From Psychrobacter okhotskensis (lineage in GTDB: Bacteria > Pseudomonadota > Gammaproteobacteria > Pseudomonadales > Moraxellaceae), in contig NZ_JABRVQ010000002.1 in NCBI RefSeq assembly GCF_013248965.1, positions 1-64,000 on the forward strand: DNA of 64,000 nucleotides, written 5' to 3'. The notes beneath the pieces were generated by a model. The model saw only the letters and a program-made list of their open reading frames with translations. It did not search any database and was not told where the DNA came from. Positions 52,331 through 62,132 of this stretch are shown one piece after another (the stretch's first letter is position 1; the number at the start of each line of letters is the position of its first letter). A program made the position numbers and the translations under genes.

Positions 52331-55300
52331 CTAAACAGTTTCTGCCACCATATGCTCATTAAAATAGCGTAATAGCTCTTGAATCGCGCTGACGCGCTGC
52401 TGCGGAGTTGCCAGTTTATCGGCATCCTGATAACGAATACCAGAGGCACCATTCATACGGTAGCGCTGACCATTGCTCTGAATTAACTTAATAATTGCTA
52501 AGGCATCGACTGGCGTATCAGGTGCAAACTCTAATGTCATGCTATTACTATTGGCATCAATCTTATTAATCTTTAGCGGCTCAGCTTGTATACGCAGTCC
52601 GTGAATAGCGAACAACTGCTTGGTTTTATCGGGTAATATGCCAAAACGGTCAATCATTTCGGTACGAATATCAGTCAGAGCTTCTTTGTCATCGGCATTA
52701 CTGATGCGTTTATAAAATAATAAGCGCTGATGCACATCGTGTAGATATTCTTCTGGTATCAACGCTGAACTATGCAGGTTAATCTCGCTGGTCAGCGACA
52801 ATGGCGTACTCAAATCAGGCTCTTTACCAGCTTTAATCGCTTTTGTCGCTCGCTCAAGCATATCCATATATAAGCTAAAGCCAATCGCTTGCATATTACC
52901 ACTTTGCTGCTTACCAAGTATCTCGCCAGCACCGCGAATCTCTAAATCCTCACTTGCCAGCATAAAGCCTGCGCCCAGTGTATTAGCGCGCTCAATCGCG
53001 TGCAGACGGCGCTTAGCATCGCCTTTAAGACCTTTGATAGAAGGCACTAGCAGATAACAATAAGCCTGGTGATGACTACGGCCAACACGACCTCGCAGCT
53101 GATGCAATTGCGCCAAGCCAAACTTATCGGCGCGCTCAATGATAATGGTATTGGCATTGGGTACATCAATACCGGTTTCGATAATGGTCGAACAGACTAG
53201 CACGTTGAACTTTTTATGATAAAACTGCTGCATGACTTGTTCAAGTTGGCGCTCTTGCATTTGTCCATGAGCAACCCCTACTCGTGCTTCAGGAACCAGT
53301 TCACGTATGGTTTCTGCCATACGCTCAATGCTCGCCACATCATTATGCAATAAATAAACTTGCCCGCCACGCAGTAGCTCACGCAAGATAGCCTCTTTCA
53401 TTAGGGCTTCTGTTTTTTGCATGACAAAGGTTTTAATAGCCAAACGACGTGCCGGTGGCGTGGCAATAATCGACATATCACGCATACCTGAGAGCGCCAT
53501 ATTAAGCGTTCTAGGGATGGGAGTCGCAGTCATCGACATACTATCCACATCAGTCTGAATCGCCTTGATACGCTCTTTATGACGCACGCCAAAGCGATGC
53601 TCTTCATCAACAATCATCAAGCCTAAATTAGAGAATTTCACATCGGGTTGTAATAGTTTATGCGTGCCGATAACGATATCAACCTTGCCAGCTGCTAAAT
53701 CAGCCAATACCGTCTCTTGATGTTTTTTGCCACCGAAGCGCGATAGCGTTTCGATACGCACTGGCCAATCAGCAAAACGGTCGCGGAAATTGTCTTCATG
53801 CTGGCCGGCTAGCAAGGTTGTCGGCACCAATACTGCCACTTGATAACCGGCGCTGACCGCGATAAACGCCGCGCGCATGGCCACCTCAGTCTTACCAAAA
53901 CCGACATCACCGCAGATAAGGCGATCCATTGGTTGGTTTTGCCTCATGTCTTCCATCACCGCATGGATAGCATTGGCTTGATCGGGCGTTTCTTCAAAAG
54001 CAAATTGACTGGCAAACAGCTCGTACTGTGATGGATCTATTTTAAAATGAATACCAACTTTGGCTTCGCGCCGTGCTTGCATATTAAGCAGTTCAGCCGC
54101 CACGTCATGGATTTGCTCGAGCGCTTTTTGCTTGGCTTTATCCCATTTGCCGCTGCCAATTTTATGCAATGGCGCAAGTGCAGGATCACCGCCGCTATAA
54201 CGGTTAATCATTTGTAAATTGGCAACCGGTACATAGATACTGGCATCATCGGCATATTTCAAATGAATAAACTCTTGTTCACCATCGCCGACATCTAGCG
54301 TAATCAGTCCATTGTAACGTCCGATACCATGCTCGATATGCACCACTGGACTGCCTTCGGTTATCTCGGTAACGCTTTTAACCAAAAACTCTTCTGACAC
54401 ACCGCTTTGACGACGGCGGCGCGTTTGTAGTACTTGCCGACCAAATAACTGTGTCTCACTAATTAATACCAAACGTTCAGGGACATATACCCCGCGCTCA
54501 ATAGGTGCAACGGTTAGCCCAACCTGTGGCAGCTTTTTAGCATTAAGACCAGTAGTTTTGTCGGCGGCTAAAAATGCCTCAAAGCTGTCATAAGCTTTGA
54601 TATCAATTTTACCTTTAAACAGCTCGATGAGAATCTCGCGGCGACCCGCTGTTTCAGCGACAATCAATACAGGTGTTGCTGTTTGCGCTTGCAGCGCTAA
54701 AAATTCTAGCAGTTCAGTCAGTGGCTCAGCTTTTTGATGATTGACTGATAATTGCGGCGGCTCTAGCGCACTTAACGTCACCAAGCCTTGCTGCTTATTT
54801 GCCACAAGCGGCAGTTGTGGCTGTGAATCTGACTGCTCTTCAACTTGCAGCAATGATTTGTCTGCTAACAATGACGCATCTTCTAATAGCGAAGCATCGC
54901 TATCAATCGCAGCGACATCGGTCATGGTAGCCAATTCATTACGGGCACTGAGTATCACGCGTGGATAATGATTGAGGTGCTCGTTAAGCGTATTTGATAA
55001 TAAATACAACCATTCAGGCGCGACGATGGGTTTATCAATATCATGACGACGTTCTTCATAACGGCGCTGAATCTGTGACCAGTAATCTGCTTGCTTTTCG
55101 TTGATCAGCTCATCTGTTATAAATAGCGCATCACTTGGTAGGTAAGCAAATAAGCTACTCTCAGCTTCCCAATCCTTTAAGTCAAAGAATAGTGGCTGGT
55201 AGTATTCAAGTCCGCTACTGGCGATACCTGCCATGACGTCTTTATGCAGCTCAAACTTACGGCTGCTGGTATTAGGGAACATCGCAGCAAAGTTAGTGCG

Positions 55301-56104
55301 AAAGGTCTCGCGCCCCTCATCAAGCGGAAACTCTTTGGCGGGTAAGATTTGAAACTGCTTAATGGGCTTTGAGATATCTGGCAGTTTATGCAGTAGCGAC
55401 AGCGACTCTTTGCCCATGCTGCTATCGTTGCCGCTCATCATGGTTTTGATGTCATCGACGGTCAGTGTGCGCTGAGTCTGCGGATTAAAGAAGCGAATGG
55501 TTTCAATTTCATCATCGAATAAATCTAGACGTAGCGGAAACGGCTGACCCATGGCAAAGATATCAATAATACTACCGCGTACGGCAAATTCGCCCGGCTC
55601 AAAGACGTTTTCAACGGCACGGTAACCGGCCTTTGCCAATAAGCCACGTTGGGTATTGATATCGAATCGATCACCGACACTCAAATCAAAATGCTGCCCT
55701 ATCAGCCAGCTTGGCGGTGCGACCCGATGCATCAACGCCTGTACCGAGATGAGCAGCACGCCTGACGCTGGCATATCGGTTAATAGATTGATACGTTCGC
55801 TGACGATATCTTGATGCGGTGACAGCTCATCATAGGTCAATGTCTCCCAATCAGGGAATACATAAGCATCGACGCCGCAGAATGCCAACTCTGTCTCTAT
55901 CTGGTTAAGCTGGTTTTGGTCACGAGTTACCACGACTTTCAAACGGTCGGCAACATTCCATAGCGGCGTTTGCACCAGACTTGCCAGCCACAAACTACTG
56001 ACTGCCCCATGCACAGGTGCCAGCCAACGGCGCTGGGCATTCTGGATAGGGAATAACTGCTGGTTAATCGGGTCAAAGGCGTCAGTCAAAGCAGTGATAG
56101 GCAT
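52331..56104 (-). CDS. mfd: Transcription-repair coupling factor
   Basis: ATP-dependent translocase that removes stalled RNA polymerase and recruits UvrA. 1257 residues from ATG 56104. The UvrB-like N-terminal domains are followed by the RNA polymerase-interacting domain (HIEHGIGRYNGLITLDVGDG ... HLKYADDASIYVPV), the RecG-like helicase with GDVGFGKTEVAMRA (Walker A), DEEHRFGVRHKERIK, and TATPIPRTLNMALSGMRDMS, and a C-terminal TRCF domain. An insertion of about 60 Ser/Asp/Leu/Gln-rich residues (near 405-460) is not seen in E. coli Mfd. An upstream TTG would add five residues. Confidence 0.97.
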   Translation of the reverse strand: MPITALTDAFDPINQQLFPIQNAQRRWLAPVHGAVSSLWLASLVQTPLWNVADRLKVVVTRDQNQLNQIETELAFCGVDAYVFPDWETLTYDELSPHQDIVSERINLLTDMPASGVLLISVQALMHRVAPPSWLIGQHFDLSVGDRFDINTQRGLLAKAGYRAVENVFEPGEFAVRGSIIDIFAMGQPFPLRLDLFDDEIETIRFFNPQTQRTLTVDDIKTMMSGNDSSMGKESLSLLHKLPDISKPIKQFQILPAKEFPLDEGRETFRTNFAAMFPNTSSRKFELHKDVMAGIASSGLEYYQPLFFDLKDWEAESSLFAYLPSDALFITDELINEKQADYWSQIQRRYEERRHDIDKPIVAPEWLYLLSNTLNEHLNHYPRVILSARNELATMTDVAAIDSDASLLEDASLLADKSLLQVEEQSDSQPQLPLVANKQQGLVTLSALEPPQLSVNHQKAEPLTELLEFLALQAQTATPVLIVAETAGRREILIELFKGKIDIKAYDSFEAFLAADKTTGLNAKKLPQVGLTVAPIERGVYVPERLVLISETQLFGRQVLQTRRRRQSGVSEEFLVKSVTEITEGSPVVHIEHGIGRYNGLITLDVGDGEQEFIHLKYADDASIYVPVANLQMINRYSGGDPALAPLHKIGSGKWDKAKQKALEQIHDVAAELLNMQARREAKVGIHFKIDPSQYELFASQFAFEETPDQANAIHAVMEDMRQNQPMDRLICGDVGFGKTEVAMRAAFIAVSAGYQVAVLVPTTLLAGQHEDNFRDRFADWPVRIETLSRFGGKKHQETVLADLAAGKVDIVIGTHKLLQPDVKFSNLGLMIVDEEHRFGVRHKERIKAIQTDVDSMSMTATPIPRTLNMALSGMRDMSIIATPPARRLAIKTFVMQKTEALMKEAILRELLRGGQVYLLHNDVASIERMAETIRELVPEARVGVAHGQMQERQLEQVMQQFYHKKFNVLVCSTIIETGIDVPNANTIIIERADKFGLAQLHQLRGRVGRSHHQAYCYLLVPSIKGLKGDAKRRLHAIERANTLGAGFMLASEDLEIRGAGEILGKQQSGNMQAIGFSLYMDMLERATKAIKAGKEPDLSTPLSLTSEINLHSSALIPEEYLHDVHQRLLFYKRISNADDKEALTDIRTEMIDRFGILPDKTKQLFAIHGLRIQAEPLKINKIDANSNSMTLEFAPDTPVDALAIIKLIQSNGQRYRMNGASGIRYQDADKLATPQQRVSAIQELLRYFNEHMVAETV

Positions 56105-56266
56105 AAAGAATAGGATCAACGTTAAGAGTCAGAAAGCTATTATACGAATATTTCAGCAATTACCAAAATTTATGCCGTAACGGTTTGTCACTTAGCATTT
56201 TTAATAAAAAACCAATAGCTAAATAGTTGATAAAACTTATATTCGTATATAAAGACAGAGTAAATG

Positions 56267-56297
56267 TAAAAACCTCAACGGTTAAGCTGAGGTTTTT
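56267..56297 (-). terminator. Intrinsic terminator of rraA
   Basis: AAAAACCTCA / TGAGGTTTTT arms with a 10-base loop. Confidence 0.75.
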
Positions 56298-56338
56298 GAG
56301 TTGTATGCATTGAGCTGCTTTTAAATTATAAGCGGTTT

Positions 56339-56884
56339 TTAAATTAATGGCTTGTCGCTCGCGATAATGCCGTTATTGTCTGCATAAACAAACATACCAG
56401 AATTTAGGGTTAAATCACCAAAGCTAATTTCAATGTCGGTTTGTCCTTCATCGCGGCGATTTGACTTGCGCGGGATACAACCTAGTGCCATGACACCGAT
56501 GTCCATTGCTGCCATATCATCAACATCACGGACACAGCCGTACACCACAACCCCTGCCCAGCCATTATCAATCGCTGACTGCGCAATCATATCGCCTAAC
56601 AGCGCACAACGCATTGAGCCACCACCGTCGACCACCAATACTTTGCCATTACCGTCTTTGTCTTTACCCTCGCTGTTTAATAACGATTTTACGCGGCTAT
56701 TGTCTTCAAAGCATTTAACGGTCACGATTTCACCGCAGAACTTGTCCTTGCCACCAAAGCTATGAAATGACTTGCCTTCGATATTGGGCAGGCATACCTG
56801 CGATTCAGGATTGGCATCCAATAAATCACAGGTCACAAAGCTCTCTTTATTCATTGCGGTTGCTTCTGGCATCGTGTTTGACAT
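56339..56884 (-). CDS. rraA: Ribonuclease E activity regulator RraA
   Basis: Binds RNase E and modulates RNA decay in E. coli; some members of the fold are aldolases. 181 residues (E. coli 161) with the conserved KVLVVDGGGSMRCALLGDM and GWAGVVVYGCVRDV, which form the central fold. The 11-residue N-terminal extension contains MSNTMPEATAM; AAGGAG at 56894-56889 is correctly spaced for the ATG at 56884, favouring the long form. An NAD(P)-binding gene lies upstream on the same strand with a 59-base gap. Confidence 0.93.
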   Translation of the reverse strand: MSNTMPEATAMNKESFVTCDLLDANPESQVCLPNIEGKSFHSFGGKDKFCGEIVTVKCFEDNSRVKSLLNSEGKDKDGNGKVLVVDGGGSMRCALLGDMIAQSAIDNGWAGVVVYGCVRDVDDMAAMDIGVMALGCIPRKSNRRDEGQTDIEISFGDLTLNSGMFVYADNNGIIASDKPLI

Positions 56885-56943
56885 GATGAGGCTCCTTAAT
56901 TACTTATAATTGATTTTAACTATTTTTTTATGTGCTGCTTAGG

Positions 56944-57645
56944 CTATTTTTTCACTCTAGTCATTGCCAGCATCTGCTTATTTTCAATGATATCCGTGTG
57001 CTCCAATAACGGTTCGGTCCGGTATTTGCTACGCTGATAAATGTCATGGGCGCTCATAGCCATGGCGCTGGCAACACGCTTGGCCGAAATAGGATGCAAT
57101 GATAACGATTCAGACACCAACGGTGATATAAGCTGAAAGGCTTTTTGGCCAATACTTTCAAGTGGACGACCTTTATGTTTGCCAAGTAACAAAGACGGGC
57201 GAAAAATCACTAGCTGGGCAAAATCCAAGGCCACAATCGACTGCTCAGTTTCCGCTTTGACCCGATTGTATAAAAAGCGACTGTCGATATCAGCGTTCAT
57301 CGATGACAGCAAAAAGAAGTTTTCAACACCTTTATCGCGGCATAATTTAGCGAAATTGACATTATAATCATGATCGACTTTGTGAAAAGCTTCATCACTA
57401 CCCGCTTGTTTCTTAGTAGTACCAAGGCAACTAAAGGCATCCGTTGTTCGATCAACCCCAACACTGGCAAAGATTTCGCTTAAATTATCAAAATCATTGA
57501 CCTGATAAAAACGCATACTGGCATTGATATAGCGTGGTGGACGCCGAGCAATCACGATCAACGTATCATAAATCTCACTAAGCTGCTTTACAAGATGTTG
57601 ACCTACCAATCCTGTCGCGCCAATCATAATTGCTTTTCGCTGCAT
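56944..57645 (-). CDS. NAD(P)-binding Rossmann protein (NmrA/TIP30-like)
   Basis: A 233-residue atypical short-chain dehydrogenase-like protein. GATGLVGQHLVKQL is the dinucleotide-binding glycine motif, FSCLGTTKKQAGS and NFFLLSSMNADIDSRFLYNRVKAETEQ resemble the HTATIP2/oxidoreductase subgroup, with Ser, Tyr and Lys positioned for catalysis (SS...YNRVK). A Arg-Pro-Ser-Leu-Leu-Leu-Gly stretch follows. Substrate unknown. It lies upstream of rraA on the same strand and may be cotranscribed with it. Confidence 0.8.
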   Translation of the reverse strand: MQRKAIMIGATGLVGQHLVKQLSEIYDTLIVIARRPPRYINASMRFYQVNDFDNLSEIFASVGVDRTTDAFSCLGTTKKQAGSDEAFHKVDHDYNVNFAKLCRDKGVENFFLLSSMNADIDSRFLYNRVKAETEQSIVALDFAQLVIFRPSLLLGKHKGRPLESIGQKAFQLISPLVSESLSLHPISAKRVASAMAMSAHDIYQRSKYRTEPLLEHTDIIENKQMLAMTRVKK

Positions 57646-58127
57646 ACCCTATCCATTTGTATTTTGTATAATGTTAGAAAATCCATGATGATGAGAAGAC
57701 ATATCCGTAAAAACAGATCGCTCATGTATCATACCTAAATTAACGCATCACTGAGGGTTATTAGGCACAGTTAGACACAGTTTATTGTAAGAGATTTTGT
57801 CAGTAATAGGCATCGCTTGGCGACCAACTTTGCTCTTAATAGCCAAATACAGCAAAATATTAGCAGATAGTTTAACTACTTTGTGCATTAACTATCAAAT
57901 ATATTGTCCTAAGCGCAATAATTTGCTAAGATAACCGGCTTTACACGTCAACGCTGTTTAATTATTCCAAACAGTTCTGGCGCTTGCGATGTTCTATCGA
58001 TATTAGAGGTCTTAATATCAGACATCGACATCATGTTTGGCGAGAGGCTGCTCGTCACCGATGATTGTTAAACCCATTATTGCAATCAACATTCATATTT
58101 TTATCTGTCTTTATCAAGGAGATACGC
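57646..58127. other. Intergenic region and rpsT leader
   Basis: About 480 bases between divergent genes. It contains the rpsT promoter (57904-57932) and a leader of roughly 190 bases with a hairpin (GCTGTTT / AAACAG near 57953-57975). An open frame from 58065 merely extends rpsT upstream. Confidence 0.4.
57904..57932 (+). promoter_or_regulatory. Promoter of rpsT
   Basis: TTGTCC (57904), a 17-base spacer and TAAGAT (57927) with an upstream TGC extension. Confidence 0.5.
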
Positions 58128-58394
58128 GTGGCTAATACTGCACAAGCTCGTAAACGCGCCCGTCAAAACACCAAACGTCGTCAGAACTCTGCGTCACAAC
58201 GCTCTATGGTTCGTACTTACTTAAAACGTGTTGATGCGGCAATCGCTGCTAAAGATTATGACGCGGCTACCGAAGCTTACAAAAAAGCGGTACCGGTTCT
58301 TGATCGTATGGCTGACAAAGGTATTATTCATAAGAATAAAGCTGCTCGTCGTAAGAGCCGCCTAAACAAAACAATCAAAGGCCTACAAGCTTAA
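58128..58394 (+). CDS. rpsT: 30S ribosomal protein S20
   Basis: Small basic ribosomal protein that binds 16S rRNA, 88 residues (E. coli 87): [25 protein letters not shown] ... [20 protein letters not shown]. The start is GTG at 58128 with AAGGAG six bases upstream; the frame open to 58065 is leader. E. coli rpsT uses a non-ATG start and is autoregulated, and the GTG here is consistent with that. A strong terminator follows. Confidence 0.96.
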   Translation: MANTAQARKRARQNTKRRQNSASQRSMVRTYLKRVDAAIAAKDYDAATEAYKKAVPVLDRMADKGIIHKNKAARRKSRLNKTIKGLQA

Positions 58395-58440
58395 GATTGC
58401 TAGCGTTTAGACCGCATCTCGCCTTTATAGCGTGATGACT

Positions 58441-58482
58441 AAAACCTTGTTACCAGTTCTAATACTGGAGCAAGGTTTTTTT
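58441..58482 (+). terminator. Intrinsic terminator of rpsT
   Basis: AACCTTG-T-TA-CCAG / CTGG-A-G-CAAGGTT stem with a T7 tract. Confidence 0.85.
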
Positions 58483-58524
58483 ATGCCTGTTTAGAAATTA
58501 TTCATCATTTGGCAAAAAAAACAA

Positions 58525-59361
58525 TTAAGTCCACTTTATTTCAGGTGGCAATAGCAATTTATTCAGATGAAAACCAGCAGCACGGTAGCCCTCTAATAAA
58601 GCGCTAATCGGGCGGATATAAACCTCACCGCGCCAAACAAAATAAGCATTGGCTTGCTCAAAGGGCTTATCATCAAACCACAAAAACACCCCTTCCATCA
58701 TCTTAGGCCAATCATTCCAATCGATTTCGGTCACATCAAGCATGACCGCTAAAAAAGCAGACAATAAAGTATCGTGACTAACAGCGAGCATTAAATGCCC
58801 GTGCTGCGGTTGATGTTGATAAAAAATCGACAAGATATCGAGACCACCCTGATAGGCATTTTTAGTGCCTTCGAGGTTGCCTTGGAGGAAACGATTGATA
58901 AAGTTAAGCACCCCAATCTCTTTAAATACCACGTTGGCAATCTCAGGCTCAGTGACTAGGCTGCCAGGCTCTACTAGCAAAGACTGATGAGCGATATTGC
59001 GCTGTAGTCCCGCGCCTTCTTGCATCAGCTGCGCAGTATCAATACAGCGACCAATCGGGCTTGAGATGCTATCGACATCGAGCGAGTATGGCAAATGTCC
59101 TGCCAACCAACGCCCCCAAGATTTGGCCAGTACACGGCCTTTTGGTGTCAGTGGCAACTGGTAGCTGGCAAAACCATTACCATCAGAACGCTCGCGCAAG
59201 GAGTGTCTGGTAAATAAAATCAGTCGTTTATCTTCGGGCAAAAGGCGGACCGACGAGATCATGCTATCCGGTAAGTGTGACGGTGCTGGGGCACTCGGCG
59301 TGTGGCTCGCAAGCTTATCAGCGGATAGTTTTGACGGGGTATCAATAGGATATTTACTCAT
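58525..59361 (-). CDS. Histidine phosphatase-family protein
   Basis: A phosphoglycerate-mutase-like phosphatase. The RHG-type motif is altered to RHS in ILFTRHSLRERSDG, where the catalytic His is retained; the second catalytic His is in VSHDTLLSAF. About 278 residues from ATG 59361, with a Pro/Ser/Ala-rich N-terminal stretch of about 40 residues; the frame extends to TTG 59400 and neither start has a good ribosome site. Other features: SPIGRCIDTAQLM (conserved Arg), and a helical insertion in between. No signal peptide. Substrate unknown. Confidence 0.7.
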   Translation of the reverse strand: MSKYPIDTPSKLSADKLASHTPSAPAPSHLPDSMISSVRLLPEDKRLILFTRHSLRERSDGNGFASYQLPLTPKGRVLAKSWGRWLAGHLPYSLDVDSISSPIGRCIDTAQLMQEGAGLQRNIAHQSLLVEPGSLVTEPEIANVVFKEIGVLNFINRFLQGNLEGTKNAYQGGLDILSIFYQHQPQHGHLMLAVSHDTLLSAFLAVMLDVTEIDWNDWPKMMEGVFLWFDDKPFEQANAYFVWRGEVYIRPISALLEGYRAAGFHLNKLLLPPEIKWT

Positions 59362-59522
59362 GCCAGCAAGCGTAGCAGATTTTTTATCAGGAATGAACAA
59401 AATATAAATCCAGTTGCAATATAAGCAGTAATAATGATTAGAGTTTAAGACAGATTATTATCATGATTGCAAAATCAAACCTGCTGCTGTTTGCGACATA
59501 AGGTTGTTATGAGACACGCTAC

Positions 59523-60320
59523 TCACCCAATATCAATGACCTTATCCCATGCGAACGCTATCTCAGTACTACTGACTTCATTAGGATAAGCACGCGGATT
59601 GACGATCACGCGAGTATTACCAATACGGTAATCAAATGCCTCATGCGTATGCCCATGCACCCACAGCGTCGGCGCCCAGTCTTCATGCATCCAGCTAGAA
59701 AAATCACTAACGAATGCCGCATTACTCGGTAGGCTAGCGTACTTTTCAGACACCGATAAGGCGCTGACACTATGATGACTCATGACAACAGTTGTTTTGC
59801 CCAACCCTTTAGAGGTTATTAAGGCTTTTTTTAGCCATTGCCGCTGCTCAGCATGGATTTGCATCGATACCTCAGGAGAGAAAAGATCGTTGCCAGCATA
59901 GATTTGCTTATAGTCACGCATAAAACGTCTGGCAGCGGCCATCGTGTCTTCATTGGCCTGATATTGATAATCCGTCCACAATGTACAGCCTAAGATTCGT
60001 ACCTCGCCGATATCAAAATGTTGGCATTGTAAAACCCGAACGCCTTGCTGCAAGTGGGCATTATAATTGTCCCAAGTGGCAAGCTTCTTATCAAAATGCA
60101 ACACATCTTCATCAAAGTACTCGTGGTTGCCTGCAATAGTAAGTAGCGGTATTTGTAGACGCGCTGCTTGCTCCTGCAACCATGGCATGCCGTTATCGCT
60201 GTTAGCGGTGTCTCCCGCTACTAACAACACATCTGCGTCGGTTTTGGGAATATGTCCCATGGGATGCGATTGACGCGCATAGCTGTCAATATGTAAGTCG
60301 CTTAAAATCTGTAATTTCAT
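59523..60320 (-). CDS. Metallophosphoesterase (calcineurin-like)
   Basis: A 265-residue dinuclear metal phosphoesterase. The five metal-binding blocks are visible: SDLHID, AGDTANSDN, AGNHEYFDED, VMSHHSVS and GHTHEAFDYRIG. A signal peptide is absent. The frame extends upstream to 60368, but MKLQILSDLH starts the fold immediately and a GGAT precedes it, so I start at 60320. Substrate unknown; related proteins include phosphodiesterases acting on nucleotides. Next upstream is pyrF on the same strand. Confidence 0.85.
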   Translation of the reverse strand: MKLQILSDLHIDSYARQSHPMGHIPKTDADVLLVAGDTANSDNGMPWLQEQAARLQIPLLTIAGNHEYFDEDVLHFDKKLATWDNYNAHLQQGVRVLQCQHFDIGEVRILGCTLWTDYQYQANEDTMAAARRFMRDYKQIYAGNDLFSPEVSMQIHAEQRQWLKKALITSKGLGKTTVVMSHHSVSALSVSEKYASLPSNAAFVSDFSSWMHEDWAPTLWVHGHTHEAFDYRIGNTRVIVNPRAYPNEVSSTEIAFAWDKVIDIG

Positions 60321-60496
60321 ACTATCCAATATTATTTGATAATACCACTTCTCAAAATTGAGCAGCAAGCAAAACTAGAGGCCGCGTGCTGTCTGTTAAT
60401 AGACGATGCGAATTTGTAATTGCCTATCATATGTTTAAGGTAGGTATCAGTATAAATTTAACTAGTGTAGCACCTTTTCATCGACCAGCAAAAAGT

Positions 60497-60528
60497 AAAA
60501 AAGACAGCCATTTAGGCCGCCTTTTTTT
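60497..60528 (-). terminator. Possible terminator of pyrF
   Basis: AAAGGCGGCC / GGCTGTCTTT arms (two mismatches) with a T6 tract on the minus strand. Confidence 0.5.
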
Positions 60529-60551
60529 ATTATTCTGTTACCATAAAAAGA

Positions 60552-61250
60552 TCAAATACTTTGAAGTATCGTCTGTAGCTTAGTAGCAGGATCTTTAGCT
60601 TGAGTAATCGAGCGCCCTATGACCAGATAATCAGAGCCCTCATTCAATGCTTGTTTCGGGGTACAGATGCGTTTTTGATCATCCGCATTATCATCTAACA
60701 AGCGAATACCAGGGGTTACTAGCTTAAAGTCTTGACCGCATAATGCTTTAAGTACTTTTGCCTCCTGTGCTGAACAAACGACACCATCAAGCCCCGCTTG
60801 TTTGGTCAACTGTGCTAATCGACTCACTTGCACATCCAGGCCATCAGTAATACCCGTTTGCGTCAATGCTTGATTATCCATAGAGGTCAGTACGGTGACG
60901 GCGATTAGCAGGGTATTAAGGTTATTATCCAATAAGCGCTGTTTTGCTAATGACATCGCCTCGAGGCCAGCACTGGCATGGACGTTGACCATCCATACAC
61001 CAAGCTCAGCGGCAGCCAGTACGGCTTGCGCTGTGGTATTAGGAATATCATGGAATTTTAAGTCTAGAAACACATCAAACTGGCGCTGCTGCAAGTTCTT
61101 GACGATATCAGGCCCGCAGCGGGTAAATAACTCTTTGCCTACCTTTAAGCGACATAACGCTGGATCTAATTGATCAGCCAGCGCTAAAGATGCCACCATG
61201 GTCATATTATCTAAGGCGACGATGACGGGAGACTTAATTACATTATTCAT
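60552..61250 (-). CDS. pyrF: Orotidine 5'-phosphate decarboxylase
   Basis: Final step of UMP synthesis, 232 residues (E. coli 245). The catalytic motif [17 protein letters not shown] at the N-terminus, [12 protein letters not shown], and YLVIGRSIT near the C-terminus (phosphate-binding) are clear. No strong ribosome site precedes the ATG. lapA lies upstream on the same strand with a 73-base gap. In E. coli lapB separates lapA from pyrF; here it is absent. Confidence 0.96.
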   Translation of the reverse strand: MNNVIKSPVIVALDNMTMVASLALADQLDPALCRLKVGKELFTRCGPDIVKNLQQRQFDVFLDLKFHDIPNTTAQAVLAAAELGVWMVNVHASAGLEAMSLAKQRLLDNNLNTLLIAVTVLTSMDNQALTQTGITDGLDVQVSRLAQLTKQAGLDGVVCSAQEAKVLKALCGQDFKLVTPGIRLLDDNADDQKRICTPKQALNEGSDYLVIGRSITQAKDPATKLQTILQSI

Positions 61251-61323
61251 GGTTTTGCCATATTTATATCAGAGTATTCAAAGCACTATAGGTGCAGCTT
61301 AATCATTCATCTCATTCAGCGAT

Positions 61324-61728
61324 TTAATCTCGCCTATGCTTAGCCAAAGTAGAGGCTTCATCTATATTAACCGCTGTGTCTTGTACATGGGTCTCAGTTG
61401 TCCCGTAAACTGCATCTTCTACCGTAGGCGCATTCGCTTGACGATCGATAGCGATATTGGCTTGCGTCAATTGCTCTTGTAGATGTATATTGGCCTTTTG
61501 CAAGCGTGAGATTTCCCACTTATTTTGCAGCACACGGAAGATAAGCAACGCTAACAAAATACCAATGATAATACCGAGTATCAAACAAAGTATCAGTAGC
61601 AGTCCTAAATTCATCGTCGGTGCTTGTGAGAACAATAAATTGACACCGACCTCAGTATTATTGGCTAATACTAAACCTAGCGAATAAGCAAAGCTTAAGA
61701 ACAGTAATATCAGCAGTAAGATGCGCAT
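61324..61728 (-). CDS. lapA: Lipopolysaccharide assembly protein A-like
   Basis: Small inner-membrane protein with two helices (RILLLILLFLSFAYSLGLVLANN and LGLLLILCLILGIIIGILLALLIF) followed by a coiled-coil-like cytoplasmic tail (LQKANIHLQEQLTQANIAID), matching LapA (DUF1049). In E. coli LapA/LapB control LpxC turnover. The ATG at 61761 would add 11 residues; GAGG precedes 61728 (MRILLLILLF), the usual family start. lapB does not follow, so LapB must be elsewhere or absent. ihfB is just upstream. Confidence 0.85.
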   Translation of the reverse strand: MRILLLILLFLSFAYSLGLVLANNTEVGVNLLFSQAPTMNLGLLLILCLILGIIIGILLALLIFRVLQNKWEISRLQKANIHLQEQLTQANIAIDRQANAPTVEDAVYGTTETHVQDTAVNIDEASTLAKHRRD

Positions 61729-61826
61729 GAGACGTATACCTCGGTTTTGAATAGAGTTCATAGTTTAATGATAGCAGTCTAAAGTGTGTCATTAATAAAC
61801 ACATCTATAGCATAGCTGCTACTGTA

Positions 61827-62132
61827 CTATTTATTGGCTACTTTATCATTGACGGCTTCACGTAGTGCTTTACCAGGCTTAAAATGCGGTATCGCTTTGG
61901 CGGGTACCGGTACGCTCTCACCTGTTTTTGGGTTGCGCCCCATACGGGCGCGGCGATGATGGAGACAAAAACTACCAAACCCACGAACCTCTACCCGACC
62001 GTCATTGGCTAAAGTATGGGTCATCAAATTTAATATTTCACGTACTGCATCATCTACAACTGTATCAGTTATATTTTCACAATTCGCACTCAAATTACTA
62101 ATAAATTCGGATTTGTTAATCGCTTGCTGCAT
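61827..62132 (-). CDS. ihfB: Integration host factor beta subunit
   Basis: DNA-bending nucleoid protein that pairs with IhfA. 101 residues (E. coli 94): MQQAINKSEFISNLSANCEN, RVEVRGFGSFCLHHRRARMGRNPKTG, and VPAKAIPHFKPGKALRE, including the arm Arg-Asn-Pro. The position between rpsA and lapA matches the standard gammaproteobacterial order rpsA-ihfB-lapA and distinguishes it from HU. The 62133-62466 gap to rpsA has no visible gene. Confidence 0.95.
   Translation of the reverse strand: MQQAINKSEFISNLSANCENITDTVVDDAVREILNLMTHTLANDGRVEVRGFGSFCLHHRRARMGRNPKTGESVPVPAKAIPHFKPGKALREAVNDKVANK

Noticed and set aside
54741..54968. Cys/Ser-rich frame within mfd
   Set aside because: Antisense shadow of the Ser/Asp/Leu insertion in Mfd; no support for expression.
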